Shown here: piece after piece, positions 1-5,573 of the stretch
Position numbering within the stretch: position 1 is the first letter of the stretch
Layout: the number at the start of each line of letters is the position of its first letter
DNA from: AVCC01 sp039920865
Lineage (GTDB): Bacteria > Pseudomonadota > Gammaproteobacteria > Burkholderiales > Burkholderiaceae_D
Direction of reading: 5' to 3'
Assembly (NCBI GenBank): GCA_039920865.1
Contig: JBDSCZ010000158.1
Coordinates: 1 to 6,072, forward strand
DNA length: 6,072 bases
The notes under the pieces: model-generated
What the model was told of the DNA's origin: nothing
The model's database searches: none
What the model saw: the letters and a program-made list of their open reading frames with translations, nothing else
Made by a program: the position numbers and the translations under genes

Positions 1-204
1 TGAGGTATATAGGTAATCAGGTATAAACAAGGAGTATTTCTATTTTTATAGCTATTGCCGTATATATTCATTGCGATAACTAAATATACTCAGGTTAAAA
101 ATAGATTGCTACCAACACCTTTCCCGCATCCAAACAGCAGTTTCTGTGGACGCCATTCTTGCCATTTTTTCGTATCTTTCGTGGACAAGTGCATCAGTTA
201 TTAA
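1..204. other. AT-rich region downstream of the DUF454 gene, no gene recognised
   Basis: No open frame of convincing length or family similarity is seen on either strand. The first 26 bases hold three tandem AGGTA-containing 8-mers (listed separately). A 6-bp inverted repeat, GTATAT at 60-65 and ATATAC at 84-89, could form a weak AT-rich hairpin. No GC-rich stem followed by a T-run is visible that would terminate the minus-strand gene ending at 205. The region may hold the end or the promoter of a gene lying to the left of the window, which cannot be judged from here. Confidence 0.6.
3..26. repeat. Three tandem 8-bp units at the window edge
   Basis: AGGTATAT (3-10), AGGTAATC (11-18) and AGGTATAA (19-26) follow one another without a gap and share the AGGTA core. 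The array may continue to the left, outside the window. It is short and AT-rich, so chance is possible. Iterated operator or binding-site repeats are an alternative reading. No function is assigned. Confidence 0.4.
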
Positions 205-579
205 TTATTTCAGTGTCTTCATGCGCAGGATAAGCGTGCTAACCGCGATCCCGATGGCGACCAGGATAAGCCTCACAACCACAGCGTTCATCGTGTAGAT
301 CGAAAACGACAGCGAAGCCCAAAGTAGAAGCAGTGAAATAATCTTGCCTTTGAGCGGGATTCCCTTTCCACGTTGAAAATTATTTATGTATGTCCCCAGT
401 ATCCTGTTGCTTACCAACCAGCGGTACATCCGTGGCGAACCCCTGAAATAGCAAGCCGAAGCCAGCAGCAGGAAAGGTGTGGTCGGTAATAGCGGCAAAA
501 AAACGCCCAGAACGGCAAGCAGCACCGCTATGCTGCCCACGACATTCAAGACAATTTTGGTCAACGGATTTGTTTTCAT
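205..579 (-). CDS. DUF454 (YbaN-like) small inner-membrane protein
   Basis: A 124-residue hydrophobic protein of the DUF454 family, represented by Escherichia coli YbaN; the biochemical function of the family is unknown. The hallmark is clear: LPLLPTTPF at residues 28-36, followed by ACYFRGSPR at 42-50. Residues 9-46 are hydrophobic and probably form a membrane hairpin broken by the LPLLP turn. A polar middle part (about 50-78, with GKGIPLKGK near 71-79) follows, then two more likely membrane segments at about 80-95 and 98-118, and a short basic tail. The length is normal for the family, so the gene looks intact. The ATG start fits the family N-terminus, although no good ribosome binding site precedes it. 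It is transcribed away from moaE and seems to be a single-gene unit. The family call is firm; no role should be inferred from the moaE neighbour. Confidence 0.9.
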   Translation of the reverse strand: MKTNPLTKIVLNVVGSIAVLLAVLGVFLPLLPTTPFLLLASACYFRGSPRMYRWLVSNRILGTYINNFQRGKGIPLKGKIISLLLLWASLSFSIYTMNAVVVRLILVAIGIAVSTLILRMKTLK

Positions 580-700
580 GACTTATTTGCCTGGTACCCT
601 TGCTGCAGCGCTGTTTTATCAAAGACTTGCGAACTTCATTGTAAACCTGGTCTGGGCGTAAAATATGCAATCGTTAGCCGCCAAAAGAGAGCGATGCATC
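580..700. promoter_or_regulatory. Divergent intergenic region between the DUF454 gene and moaE
   Basis: The start codons of the DUF454 gene and moaE face away from each other across 121 bp, so both promoters should lie here or inside the gene starts. On the plus strand TAAAAT at 659-664 resembles a -10 box, but the sequence at the matching -35 distance (TTCATT, 635-640) is poor, so the promoter assignment is weak. The moaE ribosome binding site, AAGAGAG at 685-691, lies 9 bases before the ATG at 701. No operator or riboswitch is recognised. In particular there is no room for a full molybdenum-cofactor riboswitch between a promoter at 659-664 and the gene. Confidence 0.4.
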
Positions 701-1189
701 ATGCCTGTGCGTGTACAAACCGAAGATTTCGACCTGACCACTGAAGTCAGCCAACTGCGCATTGCCAATCCGAAAGTGGGTGCGGTGGTCGCCTTTGTCG
801 GCACCGTGCGCGATCTCAATGACGGTGCCGATATTGCCGGGATGGAGCTGGAACATTATCCCGGCATGACTGAAAAGGCGCTGGAAGAAATCGTGCAGTT
901 GGCGCGTGCGCGCTGGATATTTTTCGATGCGCTGGTGATCCATCGAGTCGGGCCGTTAATGCCGCTGGATCAGATCGTGCTGGTGGCGGTTACTTCGGCG
1001 CACCGTGGCGAGGCCTTCGCGGCCTGTGAATTCATCATGGATTATCTGAAAACCGCAGCGCCATTCTGGAAGAAGGAACAGGCATCAGGCGGCGCGCGCT
1101 GGGTGGATGCGCGCGAATCTGACGATCACGCGCTGGCCAAATGGGGCGACGCTTCCGACCTTGGCACGTCAGGTGGGCCGGAACGCTGA
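701..1189 (+). CDS. moaE: Molybdopterin synthase catalytic (large) subunit MoaE
   Basis: MoaE forms a heterotetramer with MoaD in the cytoplasm. It transfers sulfur from the MoaD C-terminal thiocarboxylate to cyclic pyranopterin monophosphate, making molybdopterin for molybdenum enzymes. The 162-residue product follows E. coli MoaE almost block by block: LEHYPGMTEKAL (50-61), VIHRVG (79-84), VTSAHR (97-102), FIMDYLKT (111-118), FWKKE (122-126) and RWVDARES (133-140). K117 and K124 match the E. coli active-site lysines K119 and K126, with the same spacing of seven. I chose the ATG at 701 because AAGAGAG lies 9 bases upstream and the protein then starts like its relatives; an in-frame ATG at 665 would add 12 unconserved residues. 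About 14 residues after the usual C-terminal KW (147-148) are extra, and they lie inside the overlap with the convergent cyclase gene. No moaD or moaA gene is adjacent. Confidence 0.97.
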   Translation: MPVRVQTEDFDLTTEVSQLRIANPKVGAVVAFVGTVRDLNDGADIAGMELEHYPGMTEKALEEIVQLARARWIFFDALVIHRVGPLMPLDQIVLVAVTSAHRGEAFAACEFIMDYLKTAAPFWKKEQASGGARWVDARESDDHALAKWGDASDLGTSGGPER

Positions 1190-2838
1190 TCTTGCGGCAG
1201 GTCGCTCTGGTCGCATTCAATCCGGTTACGGCCGGCCTCTTTTGCCTTGTAAAGTGCTTTATCCGCCAGATCGAGCAGTAAATTGATACATTCAGAGTCG
1301 TCCGGATAGATTGCAATACCACCTGAAAACGTTGCAGAAACAGTATCGTCATCGAGTTGAATCTTGATGGCGGCGAATTTTTTGCACCAGTTGCTGGCAC
1401 GGATAAATGCCTGCTCTCGACTGGTATTGGGCAGCAAAACCAGGAATTCCTCCCCGCCCATACGAAACACATAATCGCTTTGTCGGATGCTGTTTTGTAA
1501 AAATTCGGCAATGGTGCGCAACACCTGGTCGCCGGCAGCGTGGCCGTAGGTGTCGTTAAAGCGCTTGAAGTGATCGATGTCGATCATGACTGCCGCCAGC
1601 GGTTCCTTGTTGCGTACACATTCCGCTTCCAGTCCGGATTTCACTTCGTCCAGAAAGCGCCGGTTATGCAGTCCGGTCAAGACATCGCGAATTGCATCTT
1701 CATACAACTGCTGCTGCAGCTGCAAATTGGTTTCGAACTGGGCCTCGAGATCGGCCATCGCATTGTGCAGCTTGATTTCACCCAGTTTGCGATGCGTGAT
1801 ATCGCGCAACATCAAGAGCAAGCCGACATTCTTGCGCCGGTACAATAGCGGCACTTTTTTTAGTTCAAAATGGCGCTCGGGATGACCCAGAACGATATCG
1901 AAGCGGTCTTTTGCACCTTGGGTCAACAGTGGCTGCAGCACATCATTAAGCATTGGAAACTCGTGCAAATGGCTGCCGACGGACAATTCCTGCATACCCG
2001 GAATACCAGGCAACCCGGTTGCGGCGCTGTTGCATTCCACTATACGGTGTTCTTCATCCAATACCAGTACGACGTCCGGCACCGCATCGAGCAAGACGGT
2101 GCGCGCTACCGGCAGCAAATCAAACAATTGGTTTTGGCTGATGAGCCAATAAAAAACCATCGTCATCAGCAGAAAACTAAATGGCGTTGGATCAAGTCCG
2201 AACAACAGCACGGTATCGGTGACGTAGCCGATATTGGCGATCCATGGGAACAACATGGCCAGCGCAAATCCGAGGTAATGACGGCGATAAATTGGGCTCG
2301 CTTGCGGTAGCACATTGACCACTGCGACCATACTGAGCAACATGAATACATAAAGATAGACGGTGGCGAGATAAAACCACGGACCGTGAACGTACACCAT
2401 CTGCAAACCGGTTTGGCTGATTTGCGCAGTAGTTTGGGCGTACATCAGATGGTGCGACTGATTGGTAACAGCGATGGCGCAGGTCACCAGCGGCATTGCC
2501 AGCAGGGCCAATCGCCACCTGGTTTGCAATGGCTTGAAATTGCCGTTGACATAAGTCCAGATAAATAATGCCCAAAATGTCGGTGCAGCGACGATGCCAG
2601 GCCAGGCAAGTTCGCTCCACAATACCTTGCTCTGCGGCAGCAAGGCGAAGCTTTCGAGTGCGGCTGCCGTAGCCCACCAGGCAGCGGCCAGCAACATCCC
2701 GAGAAAATAGCTGCGACCAGGAAACAACGGCAGTTGCCTGGTTCGCAATGCCAGGAAAATGGTGATGACCACGCCGACCAGCAGCAGGATCGGCGCAATT
2801 AACGCGTCTTTCGTCTTGAATAATGTGAAATCAATCAT
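1126..2838 (-). CDS. Membrane diguanylate cyclase: 7TM sensor, PAS, GGDEF
   Basis: A 570-residue inner-membrane enzyme predicted to make cyclic di-GMP from two GTP. Residues about 15-235 hold some seven membrane segments of the type found at the N-terminus of some histidine kinases (HisKA_7TM), including the P86-x2-W89 pattern and a W..SQNQLFDLLP linker at 231-243. Residues about 245-348 look like a PAS domain (DAVPDVVLVLDEEHRIVECN). A likely coiled signalling helix runs from about 350 to 382, and GGDEF from about 383 to 541. The catalytic domain looks active: DVLTGLHNRRF (385-395), D420 of MIDIDHFK for metal, N428 and D437 for guanine, and GGEEF at 461-465. RQSD at 452-455, five residues before GGEEF, is a complete I-site, so product inhibition is expected. 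The ligand is unknown. The last 30 residues are a polar tail, part of which is antisense to moaE. The ATG at 2838 has only a poor ribosome binding site, but it starts just before the first membrane segment. It is a single-gene unit. Confidence 0.95.
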   Translation of the reverse strand: MIDFTLFKTKDALIAPILLLVGVVITIFLALRTRQLPLFPGRSYFLGMLLAAAWWATAAALESFALLPQSKVLWSELAWPGIVAAPTFWALFIWTYVNGNFKPLQTRWRLALLAMPLVTCAIAVTNQSHHLMYAQTTAQISQTGLQMVYVHGPWFYLATVYLYVFMLLSMVAVVNVLPQASPIYRRHYLGFALAMLFPWIANIGYVTDTVLLFGLDPTPFSFLLMTMVFYWLISQNQLFDLLPVARTVLLDAVPDVVLVLDEEHRIVECNSAATGLPGIPGMQELSVGSHLHEFPMLNDVLQPLLTQGAKDRFDIVLGHPERHFELKKVPLLYRRKNVGLLLMLRDITHRKLGEIKLHNAMADLEAQFETNLQLQQQLYEDAIRDVLTGLHNRRFLDEVKSGLEAECVRNKEPLAAVMIDIDHFKRFNDTYGHAAGDQVLRTIAEFLQNSIRQSDYVFRMGGEEFLVLLPNTSREQAFIRASNWCKKFAAIKIQLDDDTVSATFSGGIAIYPDDSECINLLLDLADKALYKAKEAGRNRIECDQSDLPQDQRSGPPDVPRSEASPHLASA

Positions 2839-2926
2839 CTGGTCTTGTCGTGTGTTTTTTGCATGTCAGAGTCTGTCCGTTGCATTTGTGCAAGGTGTGA
2901 CAGTGAAACTCTTGAATTACTCCCTG

Positions 2927-2944
2927 GAAAATATAAATATTTTC
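2927..2944. promoter_or_regulatory. Perfect inverted repeat upstream of the diguanylate cyclase gene
   Basis: GAAAATAT at 2927-2934 and ATATTTTC at 2937-2944 are exact reverse complements separated by AA, giving an 18-bp dyad. It lies 89-106 bases upstream of the cyclase start codon, where a repressor or activator site would be expected. The AT-rich setting makes short palindromes more likely by chance, but an 8-bp perfect arm is longer than the surrounding ones. The binding protein is unknown. It may also simply be part of the promoter, since the minus strand reads TATTTATATT here. Confidence 0.4.
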
Positions 2945-3100
2945 ATTGGAGACTAAAAATGTGTTGCCTTGATAATCAGCAAAGAATGCCTGATATTCTT
3001 TTAAAATTATAAATAAACAGGAGTATATTAATTTTTGCTAATGTTTATATGCGCAAACAATTGTCTACTGATTGAGTATATGTTTTATGCAGGAGCATCG

Positions 3101-3341
3101 AAGAGGCTGACTTTGTAACAGCCTGCTTACAAATTAAATCCATTGGCCGGGATAGTTCGAGGCGGCGAATTGGATTACGTCGCAATTTCGTCGCATCAGC
3201 CGGCTGCGATACGTTTCCACCTCCTTAGTAAAAAAACATCTCCGTCGAATGAATAGGAGCTTTTCCTCGGCGATGCGTTGCAATTCGGAATGAGGTTATG
3301 CCTTACTATGGCACTCCAATCGGACACTCAAGGAGACCTGT
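3101..3341 (+). promoter_or_regulatory. Possible structured mRNA leader of the antiporter gene
   Basis: Several stem-loops can be drawn in the 240 bases before the GTG start. AGGCTG (3104-3109) pairs with CAGCCT (3119-3124), and after a one-base bulge AAG (3101-3103) pairs with CTT (3126-3128). TCGCA (3191-3195) pairs with TGCGA (3205-3209). CGTCG (3243-3247) pairs with CGGCG (3268-3272) around an inner AGGA/TCCT stem (3255-3258 with 3264-3267). ACCTCCTT at 3219-3226 matches the 16S rRNA anti-Shine-Dalgarno sequence, and its CTCCTT can pair with AAGGAG of the antiporter ribosome binding site (3330-3336). This arrangement would allow translational control. I do not recognise the consensus of any known riboswitch, and the transcript start is not known. 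Confidence 0.3.
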
Positions 3342-3345
3342 GTGA
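3298..3345 (+). CDS. Possible 15-codon upstream ORF overlapping the antiporter start
   Basis: An ATG at 3298 opens a frame of 15 codons (MPYYGTPIGHSRRPV) that ends in TGA at 3343-3345. The stop overlaps the antiporter GTG (3342-3344) by two bases, the layout typical of translational coupling. The purine-rich stretch GGAATGAGG (3287-3295) precedes the ATG, but its GAGG part is only two bases away, so initiation is uncertain. The antiporter has its own good site, AAGGAGA, and does not need coupling. A frame this short in a leader can arise by chance. I give it as a candidate leader peptide only, with no function assigned to the peptide itself. Confidence 0.2.
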   Translation: MPYYGTPIGHSRRPV

Positions 3346-4601
3346 CACCAAGCAGCATTGAAATGATCGGCGCTACCCTGTTTGCCGTTGCCATTCTGCA
3401 TACATTCTCTACCAAATTCTTCTTGAATTTGGCATATACCCGACCGGCCCATGCCGGACTGTGGCACTTGCTGGGTGAAGTCGAGGTCGTATTTGGCTTC
3501 TGGGCACTGGTTTTAGTTTTGCTAATGTTCGTCACAGATGGTGTAGCGGTTGCAACGGAGTATGTTGACTCGCGCAACTTCACCGAGCCGATGTTCGTCT
3601 TCGCCATCATGGTGATTGCCGGTACCCGTCCAATCCTGCAAACCGCCATGGGCGGTGTGCGCCTGGTAGCGCGCGCTATTCCCTTGCCTGGCAGCATCGG
3701 GTTCTATTTTACGGTTTTGACGCTAGTGCCCTTGCTGGGATCGTTCATCACCGAACCGGCTGCCATGACACTTGCAGCACTGATCCTGGCCGACAGCTTC
3801 TTTGCCAGCGGGATTTCGTCAAGGCTGAAGTATGCGACGCTGGGCGTATTGTTCGTGAATATCTCAATCGGCGGCACACTGACACCATTCGCCGCTCCGC
3901 CGGTTTTGATGGTTGCCGCAAAATGGGACTGGAACATCGGATTCATGATGGCGACGTTCGGATGGAAAGCTGCGATTGCAGTGGTAGTCAATGCCATGGG
4001 TGTCACGCTACTTTTTCGCAAGGAATTGTCCAAGCTGTCGATTGAAAGCGGGAATAGCAATGGCGACACCGTTCCGCTCGCATTGACCATGGTGCATCTG
4101 GCATTTCTTGTCGGCGTCGTGGTATTTGCCCATCACACAGCAATGTTCATGGGCTTGTTCCTGTTCTTTCTCGGCGTGGCAAGCGCGTATCGGCGCCATC
4201 AGGATCGCTTGATCCTGCGCGAGGGTCTGTTGGTCGCCTTCTTTCTGGCCGGTCTGGTGGTCTTGGGCGGACAGCAACAATGGTGGTTGCAGCCGGTGTT
4301 ATTGAGCATGAGCAGCGATGCAGTATTCTTTGGCGCGATCGCCCTGACGGCATTCACCGACAACGCGGCGCTGACTTATCTCGGCTCACTGGTCGAAGGA
4401 CTGTCCGATGGTTTCAAATATGCGTTGGTCGCTGGCGCTGTCACCGGCGGCGGCCTGACCATCATTGCCAACGCACCCAATCCGGCCGGTATCGCCATCT
4501 TGCGCGGACACTTCGACGATGAAGCAGTACATCCGCTGGGATTGCTGTTGGCAGCACTACCGCCGACCATCATTGCGGCGCTGGCGTTCGGGCTGCTATA
4601 G
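3342..4601 (+). CDS. Putative Na+/H+ antiporter (ion-transporter superfamily)
   Basis: A 419-residue, very hydrophobic inner-membrane protein resembling the family annotated as 'putative Na+/H+ antiporter' (PF07399 type as I recall it). It is expected to exchange cytoplasmic sodium for protons, but substrate and stoichiometry are inferred from the family name only. About ten to twelve membrane segments are visible between residues 8 and 418. Two related blocks mark the transport core: TEPAAMTLAALIL (137-149) with GGTLTPFAAPP (177-187), and TDNAALTYLGSL (339-350) with GGGLTIIANAPNPAG (369-383). A polar loop at about 227-243 separates the halves. The start is GTG at 3342, because AAGGAGA (3330-3336) lies five bases upstream; the next in-frame ATG (3363) has no such site. 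The gene is alone in its transcription unit and converges on the LysR gene. Another substrate of the superfamily cannot be excluded. Confidence 0.85.
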   Translation: MTPSSIEMIGATLFAVAILHTFSTKFFLNLAYTRPAHAGLWHLLGEVEVVFGFWALVLVLLMFVTDGVAVATEYVDSRNFTEPMFVFAIMVIAGTRPILQTAMGGVRLVARAIPLPGSIGFYFTVLTLVPLLGSFITEPAAMTLAALILADSFFASGISSRLKYATLGVLFVNISIGGTLTPFAAPPVLMVAAKWDWNIGFMMATFGWKAAIAVVVNAMGVTLLFRKELSKLSIESGNSNGDTVPLALTMVHLAFLVGVVVFAHHTAMFMGLFLFFLGVASAYRRHQDRLILREGLLVAFFLAGLVVLGGQQQWWLQPVLLSMSSDAVFFGAIALTAFTDNAALTYLGSLVEGLSDGFKYALVAGAVTGGGLTIIANAPNPAGIAILRGHFDDEAVHPLGLLLAALPPTIIAALAFGLL

Positions 4602-4609
4602 CATCCTAG

Positions 4610-4641
4610 GCTGGGTTAGCGGCTTTATCGCGTAACCCAGC
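4610..4641. terminator. Hairpin between convergent antiporter and LysR genes
   Basis: GCTGGGTTA (4610-4618) and TAACCCAGC (4633-4641) are perfect 9-bp reverse complements. Inside them GCG (4619-4621) pairs with CGC (4629-4631) around a small T-rich loop, with G4632 bulged. The stem starts eight bases after the antiporter stop and lies 26 bases beyond the LysR stop, so it could end or protect both transcripts. No T-run follows on either strand, so it does not fit the classical intrinsic terminator; RNA 3'-end stabilisation is the alternative. Confidence 0.55.
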
Positions 4642-4667
4642 ATGTGCGCTGACGTACGCATTGCTGC

Positions 4668-5573
4668 TCAATGTTGTTCCCAGTAATCCGCCTGCGCATA
4701 CACATGCTTCAGAAAGTCGATAAAGGCCCGTATGCGGAGCGGCATATGCTGGCGTTGTGCAAACACTGCGTAAATATCGTTGCCGGGTGTGGCAAAGTCA
4801 TCGAGCACCGTCACCAACTGGCCGGATTCCAGTGCGCTGCGCACCTCCCACATTGAGCGCCATGCCAGACCGCGTCCAGCCAACGCCCAGTGGTGCAATA
4901 CCTGGCCATCGTTGCAAACCATATTTCCGGCTACTTTGAGTGTGATATTTTTGCCATTCTGGCAAAAGGTCCAACCGCGCTGGCTACCGTCGCTGGGCAG
5001 CGCCAGGCAGTTGTGTCCGGCCAGATCGTCCGGAATCTGCGGTGCGCCGTTTTTTTTGAGATAAGCCGGCGCTACCACCACCACCCGTTTATTGTCTGCC
5101 AGTTTGACGCCGACCAGATTCGAATCGGCCAGCGATGCGATCCGGATCGCGACATCGATCCCTTCGCCGATCAGATCGACCAGTCGATCGTTCAGATTCA
5201 GATTTAAAGCGACATCACGATGCTCGGCCAGAAAGGACGGCAACAATGGCGCCACATGCATCCGTCCGAAGCCGGCCGGCGCCGAAATGCTAAGGTGGCC
5301 GCTGGCGCGCGCGCTGCCTGCGGTGACAGCGGATTCGGCATCTTCCATGTCGGCCAGAATCCGCTGGCAATCTTCGAGGAAGGCCGCGCCTTCGTCGGTG
5401 AGGGCGATTTTGCGGGTGGTGCGCTGCAACAGCTTGACGCCAAGCCGTTTTTCCAGCGCATCCAGCCGTCGCCCTATCATCGCGGGAGCGATGCCCTCGG
5501 CTCTGGCAGCGGCAGACAAGCTACCGCGGGTGGCCGCTTCGACGAAAGTGGAAATCTGCTTAAAATGGTCCAT
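4668..5573 (-). CDS. LysR-family transcriptional regulator (CrgA-like), divergent from aceB
   Basis: A 301-residue DNA-binding regulator of normal LysR length. The N-terminal winged helix-turn-helix is clear: FVEAATRGSLSAAARAEG (10-27), recognition-helix region APAMIGRRLDALEKRLG (29-45), then LLQRTTRKIALTDEG (48-62). A linker helix (about 63-90) leads to the effector-binding domain from about residue 92 to 293, beginning GHLSISAPAGFGRMHVAPLL and including DLIGEGIDVAIRI (133-145), as in the CrgA/DmlR-like subgroup. The effector is unknown. The ATG at 5573 starts the usual MDHFKQISTFVEA N-terminus but has no clear ribosome binding site; TATAAA on the minus strand (5603-5598) may be a -10 box giving a short leader. 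It is divergent from aceB, the classical layout for a LysR regulator and its target, so control of malate synthase is the natural inference, along with autoregulation. The inference rests on position only. Confidence 0.93.
   Translation of the reverse strand: MDHFKQISTFVEAATRGSLSAAARAEGIAPAMIGRRLDALEKRLGVKLLQRTTRKIALTDEGAAFLEDCQRILADMEDAESAVTAGSARASGHLSISAPAGFGRMHVAPLLPSFLAEHRDVALNLNLNDRLVDLIGEGIDVAIRIASLADSNLVGVKLADNKRVVVVAPAYLKKNGAPQIPDDLAGHNCLALPSDGSQRGWTFCQNGKNITLKVAGNMVCNDGQVLHHWALAGRGLAWRSMWEVRSALESGQLVTVLDDFATPGNDIYAVFAQRQHMPLRIRAFIDFLKHVYAQADYWEQH

Larger units (their letters stand above)
2839..3341. other. AT-rich 503-bp intergenic region with control elements for two divergent genes
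   Basis: No protein gene of normal size is present. The half next to the diguanylate cyclase gene (2839 to about 3090) is very AT-rich. It contains a perfect inverted repeat at 2927-2944, an imperfect one at 2971-2998 (arms GATAATCAG and CTGATATTC, 7 of 9 positions paired), and a 15-codon frame at 2959-3006 preceded by GGAG. The half next to the antiporter gene (about 3100-3341) is richer in GC and can form several hairpins, so it may be a long mRNA leader. Promoters for both genes must lie here, but I see no clear -35/-10 pair for either. Confidence 0.6.

Noticed and set aside
121..204. Terminator for the DUF454 gene
   Set aside because: GCCATTCTTGCCATT is a direct, not inverted, repeat, and no stable stem precedes the T-rich stretch in the minus-strand direction.
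665..700. Upstream in-frame ATG at 665 as the moaE start
   Set aside because: It would add 12 residues not typical of MoaE. The ATG at 701 has AAGAGAG at good distance, and its protein begins like known relatives.
1035..1511. 158-codon minus-strand frame across the moaE end and cyclase gene
   Set aside because: It is out of frame with two well-supported genes, shows no family features and is best explained as a shadow of the GGDEF coding sequence.
3134..3220. 28-codon minus-strand frame starting GTG inside AAGGAGGTGG
   Set aside because: The Shine-Dalgarno-like AAGGAG directly abuts the GTG with no spacing, so it could not direct initiation there. The sequence is better read on the plus strand as the anti-Shine-Dalgarno-like ACCTCCTT of the antiporter leader.
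3090..3341. yybP-ykoY (manganese) riboswitch before a transporter gene
   Set aside because: The conserved features I know for that motif are not visible, and the downstream gene is not a typical member of its regulon.
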